Source: Paraphysomonas bandaiensis
Taxonomy: Eukaryota > Chrysophyceae
Length of the DNA: 64,000 bases
Assembly: GCA_965644295.1 (NCBI GenBank)
Contig: CBFFRP010000247.1
Location: forward strand, 1 to 64,000
Direction of reading: 5' to 3'
The notes under the pieces were generated by a model that was not told where the DNA came from, made no database searches, and saw only the letters and a program-made list of their open reading frames with translations. Below are positions 1 to 7,158 of this stretch, one piece after another (position 1 is the first letter of the stretch; each line of letters starts with the position of its first letter). Position numbers and translations under genes: made by a program.

Positions 1-46
1 TCTTTCTTTACACGTTTTAACGTAATTTAATTCATTCTATACTCGC

Positions 47-296
47 GGTTTGCTTGTGTTAGGAGGCAGTTTCACCGGTTTGGTGTTCTGGACAGTGTAT
101 TCTCGGTTTGGGAAGCACTTTAAATTAATAAAACGTTGTAAACACGGTCTTTCTCATCAGAAAGATTACAGGTTTGCTTGTGTTAGGAGGCAGTTTCACC
201 GGTTTGGTGTTCTGGACAGTGTATTCTCGGTTTGGGAAGCACTTTAAATTCATATAAAACGTTGTAAACACGGTCTTTCTCATCAGAAAGATTACA
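47..296. repeat. Two-copy direct tandem repeat (124 and 126 bp)
   Basis: Copy 1 spans 47-170 and copy 2 spans 171-296. They are almost identical; the main difference is a 2-bp indel near the middle of each unit. Read on the minus strand, the polymerase frame runs from viral sequence into copy 2, passes through it in frame, and stops inside copy 1 because of the indel. Base composition of the repeat is less AT-rich than the viral DNA to its right. The repeat may therefore be host flank or foreign sequence, or a collapsed or duplicated assembly joint. Confidence 0.9.
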
Positions 297-898
297 TCAT
301 TCCTTGAATATGCGAATATCTTTTTAGCGTGTGGATTCTCAGACGTAATGCCGACGTAATAAAAACCATATGGCAAGTTTTCACCACTGGAAAGTATTTT
401 TTTTATATCAGTACACATATTTTTACCCTTTTTAGAGGGTAAATGGAAAGTTCTAGCCGCTAAAATAGTGGGGTAATACTGGCTGTAATCATATCCAAAA
501 CATGGCCCTTGATATTGCTGACAGTACATTAAAGGACCATTATTGCACTGTGTCATATAATAGTGTTCTGCTTTTGTTACTTTACTAAATTTAATATCTT
601 CTACATCTTTAAACTTATTTTTCCTCATGCGATTATATGTAATTTTCACTGCGAAATAATGAGAAACATAATTAGAATAGTCTATAGTAATAAAATTAGT
701 AGGGTCCTTTAGTTCATCACACCACTTTTTAAAATCATTTGCATATTTTATTAATCCTTCGTCGCTTGGTTCATAACCATCAAACATATGAAAGCTGTGA
801 TCTTCACTAGGGTAATTATTTATGGTCTTAAATTCTTTAGTATTTGGGTTATATGTTCTATACCCAGATGTTAAGGAGTAAAATAATATATAGCTCAT
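125..898 (-). pseudogene. Family-B DNA polymerase, truncated after motif A
   Basis: This is a DNA-polymerase fragment for replication of the viral genome. The catalytic motif A is clear at residues 137-143 (DYSQYYP, the DxxSLYP type), preceded by a CNNGP..Y..G stretch and followed by the LPYGFYYVGI strand usual in small viral and transposon B-type polymerases. Similarity ends near residue 202. The rest of the reading frame is encoded by the 124/126-bp repeat and ends in a stop. Motifs B (KxxxNSxYG) and C (DTD) of the palm are absent, so the product cannot be an active polymerase as it stands. No 3'-5' exonuclease domain is seen at the N-terminus. The ATG at 896-898 is chosen because a promoter-like TATA tract touches it. 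Truncation at a rearrangement joint is the simplest explanation; an assembly error is the alternative. Confidence 0.72.
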
Positions 899-932
899 TA
901 ATATATACTATATATTATTTTTTAAATATTTA
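899..932 (-). promoter_or_regulatory. Viral promoter, replication-type, of the polymerase gene
   Basis: An AT-only tract touches the ATG. Read towards the gene, it has an A-run followed by TTTAAAAAATAATATATAG and TATATTA, then ATG. The same layout precedes the genes starting at 1321, 1608 and 3178. This implies a very short 5' leader. Confidence 0.55.
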
Positions 933-988
933 ATTTTTTAATTTTTTAATTATTTATTTTGTGAGAAATACAGGAGTTAACGTATGGA

Positions 989-1321
989 TCATGTCGTAGA
1001 CATGAACACCGTTATATCAATAAATTCAAACTTCTCAAATTTCTCAGTATTCTTGACTGAGCTTTTATAATAGTCATCAAAATCCTGCACGTTCAGCTGG
1101 TAACTAGTATACCCTTTAAATGTAAAGTATCTATGACCATTTAACGCTCTAACCATTATATTGGCATCTTCTGGTAAGTTTTCCTCAACCATATTATATA
1201 AAAAGTGCATATCAGGAACGTCTAATTCTTTACCTTTTTTTCTGTGTCTGAATCTGGTCGTAATTTCAACTGAGTTTTTAAAGTCCTTCTCATCAATCTT
1301 ATAAAACTTATATTTGTCCAT
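989..1321 (-). CDS. Small viral protein of unknown function (110 aa)
   Basis: I do not recognise this protein. It is 110 residues, rich in charged and aromatic residues, with no signal peptide, membrane segment or cysteine cluster. It starts with MDKYKFYKID and contains a basic patch (RFRHRKKGK) near residue 25. The gene is supported by its own promoter tract, nearly identical to that of the polymerase gene, by collinear tight spacing (about 90 bp to the neighbour on each side or less), and by the same AT-rich codon use as the helicase gene. A role in replication is only a guess from the shared promoter type and location. Confidence 0.6.
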   Translation of the reverse strand: MDKYKFYKIDEKDFKNSVEITTRFRHRKKGKELDVPDMHFLYNMVEENLPEDANIMVRALNGHRYFTFKGYTSYQLNVQDFDDYYKSSVKNTEKFEKFEFIDITVFMSTT

Positions 1322-1355
1322 TAATATATACTATATATTAATTTTTTAAATAATT
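1322..1355 (-). promoter_or_regulatory. Viral promoter, replication-type, of the 110-aa gene
   Basis: Read towards the gene: an A-run, TTTAAAAAATTAATATATAG, then TATATATTA and ATG. Over about 25 bases it is virtually the same as the tract upstream of the polymerase start. Confidence 0.55.
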
Positions 1356-1608
1356 AAATTTTTATTTTTTTAATATCATAATTATTTATATTATTAATAT
1401 CATAAATTTTTATTCTGTTAATCAGTCGCTTTAATGATGGATGTAAGTATTTACATGTTGTACGTGACTCACATAAAGCGTTAAGTTTCCTAGCTTCTGA
1501 ATATTGTATATCGTATTCCTGAGCTATTGCCTTATAGGATGTAAAATTTTGTGATGTAATCAGATTATTATTATTATCATATACTTCTACTATAAATTTA
1601 TCTCTCAT
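1354..1608 (-). CDS. Small viral protein of unknown function (84 aa)
   Basis: I do not recognise this 84-residue protein. The segment at about residues 20-45 (a Phe-Thr-Ser-Tyr-Lys stretch, then AIAQEYDIQYSEARKL) could form a small helix-turn-helix-like DNA-binding fold, but this is inference from composition only. The C-terminus is an Asn/Ile/Lys-rich low-complexity tail. It is supported as a gene by a promoter tract directly before its ATG and by its position between two collinear genes. Confidence 0.5.
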   Translation of the reverse strand: MRDKFIVEVYDNNNNLITSQNFTSYKAIAQEYDIQYSEARKLNALCESRTTCKYLHPSLKRLINRIKIYDINNINNYDIKKIKI

Positions 1609-1645
1609 TAATATATATTTATATATTAATTTTTTAAATAAATTA
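1609..1645 (-). promoter_or_regulatory. Viral promoter, replication-type, of the 84-aa gene
   Basis: It has the same layout as the previous two tracts: TTTAAAAAATTAATATATA followed by an AT-only stretch ending in TTA and ATG. The central TATAG is replaced by TATAA. Confidence 0.5.
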
Positions 1646-1657
1646 TTTTTTATTTTT

Positions 1658-3178
1658 TTAAATATTTATTCCGTAAGTTTTCATTATATCCTTTACTGTC
1701 TTCTGACTCACACGGGGTGTTTCATCTTCATCTTCATCTTCATCTGTATCTTCATCTTCATCTTCGTCTGTATCATCATCTGTTTTATCGCTTTGTTTAT
1801 CGCTTTGATTACACTGATCACTGTGTTTATCACTTTGATTACAACGTCTTTTAATTGCATCTTTAATATTATATTTTACTTCAGGGCCATCATCATATTC
1901 ATCTAATTCGTGGATCCAGTGTAAAGATTCAGCGACTTTATCTAATTCTTCCAATGTAACATTATATGCATTACGTCTATCTTTATTCTGTTTGTGAATA
2001 AAATTTAATTCACGCATGACCTTATTAAAATCAATTGTATGTTTAACTGGTCTAATATTATTTTGTGCACAATACTGGGTATAATGCTTAAACATTTCTT
2101 TAACAGGTATATCATTTATATCCAATCTCTTTAATACAAATTCATCCTTTAAAAATGTTTCAATGCTTCCTAATCTCTTTGCGTGTGCGTCTAATTTATT
2201 TTGGGTAATTGGGAAGTCTTGACTATAAAATTTTTCTGTGTTATATTCCATCAAATAGCAGTAAAAAGCATGCCCTACCTCGTTGTTGAAGCATAATTTA
2301 CGTAGCCATCCAAAATATTGTAAGTCATTACGTTTTTTACTCGTGATGTCTAATATAAAGCATCTTCTGCCAGTCTCACCACCGAAACCATCATAATTAG
2401 AATTAAGCAAATAGTTATTAAGGTTTGCAGCCTGATATGATGGCTCCTGTTTTTTATTTAACATATAAACGTCGCTCGTCGTATATCGTTTTAATTTGGT
2501 GTTAATGGCATCCCAATCGGCCTTGCTTTGCTTTTCTAGCTCTTCAAAATATACAAATAATTTACCTCCCAAAACGTCATTAAATTGAGATGTTAATACA
2601 TCAGCGCCAGCTTCTAAAGACAAATCACGACCAAGTACAAATGAATTCATAAATAAGGATATAGTGGATTTACCTATACCCTGTGGACCTTTTAAGTAAA
2701 GAATACTTTCATTTTTATTTCCCTTGGTCATATTGGCAAACCACTTTAATAAATATTCGTATTGCTCCTGATTATTAGAAGCCAATATTTCTTTAATATA
2801 TGATAAAAACGCCTCAACACCTTCCTTGCTCTTATCATCAAAATCTTCATATGGTTTGTAGTCGTGCATATGTTGAGCAGCTAAATTTATTTTATGTTTA
2901 TCAGGAAATACGCCTTTACCTATTTCGTAAACAATAGAACGAAGGCCTTTTAATTCAGTAAAATAATATTTTGCTATGCGTTTATCCATTCTATTAAAAA
3001 ATATTTCCTTAATTTCACGGTGTTTATATAATTTAAATGTTTTATGGCCTGTCCTAAATGCATGGGGACCATCAACAAGTGGGAAAAAATAACTTGTTAC
3101 ATAGGCTTTGGACTGTTCATAGGTCAGGTTATCAAGGTGTTCTAAATCAAACTTTTCAAAACTCTCTTTTGTACTCAT
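1658..3178 (-). CDS. Superfamily 3 (D5-like) replicative helicase
   Basis: This 506-residue protein is the probable replicative helicase of the virus. Walker A is GPQGIGKST (residues 164-172), Walker B is KLFVYFEELE (about 206-215), and the SF3 sensor region follows with NYLLNSNYDGFGGETGRR and its conserved Asn and Arg. The stretch before Walker A (YEYLLKWFANMTKGNKN) is typical of the D5-type helicases of polinton-like viruses and relatives. The N-terminal 120 residues have no clear primase motif. The C-terminus is a Ser/Asp/Lys repeat followed by an Asp/Glu-rich run (about residues 455-485) encoded by a trinucleotide-like repeat. The frame is intact, in contrast with the truncated polymerase next to it. 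Confidence 0.85.
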   Translation of the reverse strand: MSTKESFEKFDLEHLDNLTYEQSKAYVTSYFFPLVDGPHAFRTGHKTFKLYKHREIKEIFFNRMDKRIAKYYFTELKGLRSIVYEIGKGVFPDKHKINLAAQHMHDYKPYEDFDDKSKEGVEAFLSYIKEILASNNQEQYEYLLKWFANMTKGNKNESILYLKGPQGIGKSTISLFMNSFVLGRDLSLEAGADVLTSQFNDVLGGKLFVYFEELEKQSKADWDAINTKLKRYTTSDVYMLNKKQEPSYQAANLNNYLLNSNYDGFGGETGRRCFILDITSKKRNDLQYFGWLRKLCFNNEVGHAFYCYLMEYNTEKFYSQDFPITQNKLDAHAKRLGSIETFLKDEFVLKRLDINDIPVKEMFKHYTQYCAQNNIRPVKHTIDFNKVMRELNFIHKQNKDRRNAYNVTLEELDKVAESLHWIHELDEYDDGPEVKYNIKDAIKRRCNQSDKHSDQCNQSDKQSDKTDDDTDEDEDEDTDEDEDEDETPRVSQKTVKDIMKTYGINI

Positions 3179-3215
3179 TAATATACAAATATATATTATT
3201 TTTTAAATAATAAAT
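3179..3215 (-). promoter_or_regulatory. Viral promoter, replication-type, of the helicase gene
   Basis: The AT-only tract ends in TATATTAATG when read towards the gene, preceded by TTATTTAAAAAATAATATAT. It is the fourth member of the promoter type shared with the polymerase and the two small genes. Confidence 0.55.
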
Positions 3216-3261
3216 TTTTTAATTTTTTATTTTTTTAAAAATCTAAAGGTTTTTTATAAAT

Positions 3262-4620
3262 TTAATATTGCAATGTTGCGAAACCGTTTTCAATCAAAAT
3301 GACTTGATCAAAATAAGCGTATGTGTCTATGCGTGCGGTCACAGTACTAGCGGATGAGCTAAAACGAGGCATAAAAAATATATCGTCAGTGCTACTGTTA
3401 TAACCCTGGTAAACTGTTTCCATGCCTGAGCTGCTATAACTTTCAAGATCTAAACCTAAGTAAAAGTTGGATGATGTTGAAAGGTTAGTCATATCACCGG
3501 CTACCTCAGCATTTGCTACTGGATCTTGTAAACTATAACTTATTGAATTAATAGAGGGCTCATGATTCAAATCGCTTACGCTTCCAATAGCTCTGACCAA
3601 TTCGCCGAAAAATTCAGGAATACAACTGGGTGCTTTAGTTGGTACAGTCTTACTACCTAGTCGGACACTGTATGACTCTAGACCGAAATGATTTGATGAC
3701 AGAGGGAAATAGGTGACTTCTCCAGCGTGCTTAGTACGCATACTGAAAAAGAGAGATCTCAAAGAGTTAAATTTAGCAGGTACAGGAACACTAAGTTCAA
3801 CGTTAGCGGCAATATTTCCAGTATGTGAATAATTTCTGTAATCTTGTACAACCCATTTTATAGGTCCTCCATTTGAAGCCTTATTAATTGTACCCATTGC
3901 ATCATCTGATAACTCCATAAAATTACAAATATATTCAACATCATTAACTGCTATTGAAGATATGGTTTTATCGCAGCATATGCCCTCTAGTGGATTATTA
4001 ACCAGAGTTATTTCTAGACGTAGAGGCGCGCCGGTCATTGCGAACAGTGGAATATATTTATCACTGTAGCTTAAAAAATTCACTATTGGAATTGTATAAT
4101 ATTTTTTAGCTGTACTGGCTCCATTCGCTAGTTGTACAAGATCGTTTAAACTTTGTCCCACTGTCAAGTGATCGGTAACATTTGCGGTTGCATCAATGGG
4201 GGCTAAAGTTTCAGTACCCGTTAAAATTGAATGCTTATTGATAAAAGAGTCGCTGGACTGTTGTAAAACCATGAGCTCACCGACTAGATTATTATAATTT
4301 TGAATATCTGAAAGTAAAGTAGAGCCATGAAACACACGAACTCTTGATATTAGTGAATGAATACCGGCCTTATCTAGTCTAACAAAGTCTGACGTAGTCG
4401 CGGGGTTAGATGTTTCTGTGGTAGCAATCAATGATAATTTTAAAAGTGAATCAGCACCCGACATTACGAGATTACGACCGGTAGGAACATTAATAATTAT
4501 GGTCTCTCCTGCACCATATGGCCCCAAACCATTTTGTGGAGCTATATTATTCTGATAATTACGCGCATAACTTGAATTTATATTATTTGTATATAATACG
4601 TTTTTTGGTAATCCTGACAT
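3262..4620 (-). CDS. Major capsid protein (jelly-roll)
   Basis: This 452-residue protein is the probable major capsid protein, forming the hexons of an icosahedral shell. The N-terminal GAGETIIINVPTGR strand, the IPLFAMTGAPLRLEITL strand, and the C-terminal FYLGLDLES and ARIDTYAYFDQV strands have the pattern of double-jelly-roll capsid proteins of polinton-like viruses and related small dsDNA viruses. At 452 residues it is at the short end for that fold. It lacks membrane segments and a signal peptide, and it is rich in Ser/Thr/Asn, as capsid proteins often are. It is followed by a small basic protein and a penton-like protein, an order expected for a morphogenesis block. The reading frame is undamaged. 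Confidence 0.75.
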   Translation of the reverse strand: MSGLPKNVLYTNNINSSYARNYQNNIAPQNGLGPYGAGETIIINVPTGRNLVMSGADSLLKLSLIATTETSNPATTSDFVRLDKAGIHSLISRVRVFHGSTLLSDIQNYNNLVGELMVLQQSSDSFINKHSILTGTETLAPIDATANVTDHLTVGQSLNDLVQLANGASTAKKYYTIPIVNFLSYSDKYIPLFAMTGAPLRLEITLVNNPLEGICCDKTISSIAVNDVEYICNFMELSDDAMGTINKASNGGPIKWVVQDYRNYSHTGNIAANVELSVPVPAKFNSLRSLFFSMRTKHAGEVTYFPLSSNHFGLESYSVRLGSKTVPTKAPSCIPEFFGELVRAIGSVSDLNHEPSINSISYSLQDPVANAEVAGDMTNLSTSSNFYLGLDLESYSSSGMETVYQGYNSSTDDIFFMPRFSSSASTVTARIDTYAYFDQVILIENGFATLQY

Positions 4621-4660
4621 ATATACTATAAATAGATAAATATTTTTTATAGTATAATAA
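4621..4660 (-). promoter_or_regulatory. Viral promoter, capsid-type, of the major capsid gene
   Basis: Read towards the gene: ATAAAAAATATTTATCT, then about 4 bases, then TATAGTATAT and ATG. The ATAAAAAATATTT(A/C)TCT block recurs before the next gene and in a shorter form before the penton gene. It is absent from the replication-type promoters. Confidence 0.55.
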
Positions 4661-4668
4661 AATATAAT

Positions 4669-5109
4669 TTATATAAATGTGCTGTCATCTTGTGTTAACT
4701 TAGCTAAAGCTTTTCTTGTGTTGTGTTTTTCTAATTTATTACCTGCGTTATGAGCCTTTTTAAATGCTTTTTTACTGTGTTTGTCGGCTTTATTGTGTAG
4801 CTTATGTAGCTTATGTACTCCTTTATGTCCTTCGTGTAATCCTGCTTCCAATAGTCTAGATGCTGATCCAACAACGGGCATTGTATTTAATCCTGCTTTA
4901 TTAATAGCGTGTATAGTTTTATCGCCGACGCCTAATATTTTATCTGCTACGTCAATTGCCTTTGCTGATTTATCAAGTCCTTTATTTACTCCATGTTGGA
5001 CCTTGTCTAATACGTCGTGTGTTTTTTGTCCTAGTTTATGTATTCTGTGATCGGCCTTACGACCTAGTTTGCGAAATTTACGATTTAGCTTTTTGCCTAG
5101 TTTTGACAT
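4669..5109 (-). CDS. Small basic virion-associated protein (probable)
   Basis: This 146-residue protein is very rich in Lys and His (KKLNRKFRKLGRKADHRIHK at the N-terminus) and has repeated short basic helices (HKLHKLHNKADKHSKK). A Gly/Pro/Val central segment (about residues 72-90) is the only non-polar part. It lies between the capsid and penton genes and shares the capsid-type promoter. It is probably a DNA-condensing or inner-capsid protein, comparable in role to core proteins of adenovirus-like viruses; that is inference from composition and position. I do not recognise a named family. Confidence 0.65.
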   Translation of the reverse strand: MSKLGKKLNRKFRKLGRKADHRIHKLGQKTHDVLDKVQHGVNKGLDKSAKAIDVADKILGVGDKTIHAINKAGLNTMPVVGSASRLLEAGLHEGHKGVHKLHKLHNKADKHSKKAFKKAHNAGNKLEKHNTRKALAKLTQDDSTFI

Positions 5110-5152
5110 GTATATATACTATATTGAGAGAAATATTTTTTATTCAATAGTT
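5110..5152 (-). promoter_or_regulatory. Viral promoter, capsid-type, of the basic-protein gene
   Basis: Read towards the gene: ATAAAAAATATTTCTCT, then TCAATATAGTATATATAC and ATG. It matches the capsid gene's promoter at nearly every position across about 30 bases. Confidence 0.55.
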
Positions 5153-5877
5153 AATAATAAATTTAAAGACCAATGTAAACCGTTTAATTCTAATATATCT
5201 GCGTCTTGGTCTAATAATTGGACATGTAAAGTATTTATATTATGTATATCATGTACTAAGCTCTTAATATTATTAATGTTTTTATAATTAATAATGGATC
5301 CTGCATTAACATCAACAGGGACAGAGGTAATAATAGAGGCTTTATTAGGTGTGGCACTATTTATATTATTTAAAACAAAATTTGACGATGCTATTAAAAC
5401 GTTTCTTACTGTAAATAAATTTATACCAATTGTTGATAATAATATTAATGAATCTGAATAATAGGTTGTATTATCTTCAAATCCTAATAATTCAAAACAG
5501 GTTGAAGTATTTGAAAAAGAAAAATCATAAGTACTATGGGTAAATTGTAATTTATTAGTTGATGAGTTATAAGTTATTGTAAATCCTGGCTCTAAATTGG
5601 ACTGTAAAAAACTTATTAAAGTTCTAATATTATAATTGGCTTTTGTAATTGTAAGTGAATATGGGATACTATTTAATGTATAATTCAGTGTGTTATTGGT
5701 TGAATTAACATTATAAAATGAATATGGGATAGAGGCATCAATTACTGATATATAGGCTTTATGACGTCGTTTAACATCTATCTTTGGTAATATAAAAATA
5801 CAATCAGTAGTTTTATTATTTAGGTATTGGTTTGCTGTCTTGCTGTTTAGAACAATCTGTATTTTCTCCATTAACAT
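5140..5877 (-). CDS. Minor capsid (penton) protein, single jelly-roll (probable)
   Basis: This 245-residue protein resembles the penton-base proteins of polinton-like viruses. It has an early VIDASIPYSFYNVN strand, a YNIRTLISFLQ helix, a CFELLGFEDN loop, and a C-terminal block in which LLDQDADILELNG is followed by a hydrophobic final strand. These match the usual order (a..iP.s.y.in, a helix, a llGF loop, and a final LLD..g...d.NG..W strand). It has no membrane segment. The ATG at 5877 is 62 bases inside the preceding gene; an alternative ATG is two codons downstream. A capsid-type AAATAAAAATATCT box lies a few bases before the start, inside the preceding gene. It is downstream of and collinear with that 76-aa gene, and directly upstream of the basic-protein gene. 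Confidence 0.6.
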   Translation of the reverse strand: MLMEKIQIVLNSKTANQYLNNKTTDCIFILPKIDVKRRHKAYISVIDASIPYSFYNVNSTNNTLNYTLNSIPYSLTITKANYNIRTLISFLQSNLEPGFTITYNSSTNKLQFTHSTYDFSFSNTSTCFELLGFEDNTTYYSDSLILLSTIGINLFTVRNVLIASSNFVLNNINSATPNKASIITSVPVDVNAGSIINYKNINNIKSLVHDIHNINTLHVQLLDQDADILELNGLHWSLNLLLTIE

Positions 5878-6046
5878 TATTAGATATTTTTATTTCTGCA
5901 AAATCATAAGTCAACATGTCTGTATCTATATTATTATTTCTGTTTAATTTTGGTGTGTCTAAGTTAATTACTTTGTCCAAGTCTATAATATTTTTCTTTG
6001 GAAATTCATAATTATTATAGTCTATTTCCCATTCTGGGCCGTCCAT
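5816..6046 (-). CDS. Small acidic viral protein of unknown function (76 aa)
   Basis: I do not recognise this protein. It starts MDGPEWEIDYNNYEFPKKN, is Asn/Asp-rich and acidic, and its 3' end overlaps the penton gene by 62 bases in another frame. The ATG at 6044-6046 is preferred because it directly follows an AT-rich promoter tract. Extending the frame further upstream would use a GTG. The promoter and first codons of this gene are part of a 163-bp tandem duplication just upstream. Confidence 0.5.
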   Translation of the reverse strand: MDGPEWEIDYNNYEFPKKNIIDLDKVINLDTPKLNRNNNIDTDMLTYDFAEIKISNNVNGENTDCSKQQDSKPIPK

Positions 6047-6087
6047 ATATAAGTATATCACATAATATATTTATATATTTTATATCT

Positions 6088-6128
6088 AAGGGATAATTTC
6101 GCGAACAATTATCGCATTTTTATCCCTT
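6088..6128 (-). terminator. 41-nt hairpin, copy A
   Basis: The outer stem pairs AAGGGATAA with TTATCCCTT (9 bp). Then comes a 4 x 4 mismatch, and then an inner stem GCG/CGC. It is 3' of the remnant paralogue end on the minus strand, so a transcript-end or polyadenylation signal is plausible. Hairpins of this sort mark transcript ends in mimiviruses and their satellites. Confidence 0.5.
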
Positions 6129-6250
6129 AATTTACCTTATCAGTTTATCAATTGCATTTTTTTATAATATTTTATTTCCATCCTACAGAATCACTGCGAT
6201 ATTCACCATATATAAGTATATCACATAATATATTTATATATTTTACATCT

Positions 6251-6291
6251 AAGGGATAATTTCCCCGAAAATTTAGGGATTTTTATCCCTT
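6251..6291 (-). terminator. 41-nt hairpin, copy B
   Basis: It has the same 9-bp outer stem as copy A and an inner stem CCC/GGG in place of GCG/CGC. Two base pairs differ on both sides and still pair. It starts 20 nt downstream of the stop codon of the 149-aa gene on the minus strand, which fits a 3'-end signal. Confidence 0.5.
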
Positions 6292-6310
6292 AATTTACCT
6301 TATCAGTTTA

Positions 6311-6760
6311 TCAATCATCATCATCATCCATTAGTTTGTCAACAACATTTAATGAATATTTCCATTTTTTTGTTTTCATTTTTCTTTTATTTCCGTCGTT
6401 TTCTATGATGTATTCAATTGCATTTAAGAGTTTATCCCATAAATAACGGCCATCTTTAGTAATAACTTCGTTTTTTCTTTCTTTTAAATTATTATCATTA
6501 ATAAATTCTAATACCCAATCATTTAAATTTTTTAATGCACCATCATAGGGATAATGTAACCTGACAACATCAAAACGTTTTTTAAAACGTCTATGTATTA
6601 CATCCTGAACTTCATCAACTGTTTTACTTAATTTATGCTTTTTGCAGTCAGAACAATCACGATGTTTATATATTATATCGTTATCATCCACGCATTCACC
6701 TTTTGCTTCATCATCAACATTTTCACAACATATGAAATATTTTATATCTGTGTGTGGCAT
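6311..6760 (-). CDS. Viral paralogue family protein A (149 aa)
   Basis: I do not recognise a named family. This 149-residue protein is a paralogue of the 143-residue protein at 7159-7590. Shared features are KYF.CCENVD near the N-terminus, a DC..KHKL block, V.D.I..RFKK, a W...F stretch, and a C-terminal YIIENDG.K.KM.T.KW.YS.N..DKL. The paired cysteines and the later DC could bind a metal. Protein A ends in five aspartates encoded by a CAT/ATC repeat that its paralogue lacks. The gene has its own AT-rich promoter and a hairpin 20 nt after its stop. It is probably accessory, given its tandem copies at the end of the block. Confidence 0.65.
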   Translation of the reverse strand: MPHTDIKYFICCENVDDEAKGECVDDNDIIYKHRDCSDCKKHKLSKTVDEVQDVIHRRFKKRFDVVRLHYPYDGALKNLNDWVLEFINDNNLKERKNEVITKDGRYLWDKLLNAIEYIIENDGNKRKMKTKKWKYSLNVVDKLMDDDDD

Positions 6761-6800
6761 TATAATAATAGCATATATTTATATTATTATAATATTTTAT
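6761..6800 (-). promoter_or_regulatory. AT-rich promoter of paralogue A
   Basis: Read towards the gene, the tract contains TAATATAAATATATGC and TATTATTATAATG. The TTATAATG ending is shared with the starts at 7081 and 7590, setting apart a third promoter variant used by the accessory genes. Confidence 0.4.
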
Positions 6801-7081
6801 TTCCATCCTACAGAATCACTGCGATATTCACCGTGTAGAAAATCATATTTTCTTAATAATTCAGTCCTTTTATCTTCGTCCTTATTTTCATATATGATTA
6901 ATTGCCGTTCATTTAATAGCTCTACTTGTAACTCTTTCTTTTGTTTCTGAAGTTCTGATAATGTAATTTTCATGTCTTCTATTTCTCTGTCTAAATTTCT
7001 TATCTCTTCCTGAATTTTAGGCATATGCGTTTTTCTAATACTGTATACTTCACCTTTCAACTTTAATAAATACTCACTCAT
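6797..7081 (-). CDS. Small viral coiled-coil protein (94 aa)
   Basis: This is a 94-residue protein, mostly predicted helix. Heptad-like spacing of Ile/Leu runs from about residue 15 to 70 (IQEEIRNLDREIEDMKITLS and onward), ending in a polar tail (EYRSDSVGWK). No membrane or signal segment is present. It sits between the two paralogues A and B. A remnant of its last codons lies beside a remnant of a third paralogue at about 6,150-6,205. That suggests paralogue plus coiled-coil gene duplicated as a pair. Function is unknown. Confidence 0.6.
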   Translation of the reverse strand: MSEYLLKLKGEVYSIRKTHMPKIQEEIRNLDREIEDMKITLSELQKQKKELQVELLNERQLIIYENKDEDKRTELLRKYDFLHGEYRSDSVGWK

Positions 7082-7158
7082 TATAATATATGACTATATA
7101 TATTTTTTAATTATTTTATATTTTTACATATGTAATAATTGAAATAAATTATAGTATT

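Larger units (their letters stand above)
6043..6316. repeat. 163-bp-offset tandem duplication with gene remnants
   Basis: Copy A begins at 6043 and copy B at 6206, with an offset of 163 bp. Each contains the upstream tract of the 76-aa gene, a 41-nt hairpin, and the end of a paralogous gene. Copy A also holds the 3' end of a third paralogue (about 6141-6157, reading NAIDKL on the minus strand) and the last codons of the coiled-coil gene (about 6160-6207, matching 6785-6830). The block looks like the scar of unequal recombination in a tandem gene array. Confidence 0.75.

Noticed and set aside
50-247. 65-residue plus-strand frame at the left edge
   Set aside because: It lies in the 124/126-bp repeat and only reads both copies. 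No domain is seen.
47-296. Viral terminal repeat
   Set aside because: The two copies are direct, adjacent and interrupt a polymerase frame. No partner copy is seen at the right end.
4781-5287. Plus-strand frames across the basic-protein gene
   Set aside because: Antisense shadows of the Lys-rich coding sequence, with no promoter or domain.
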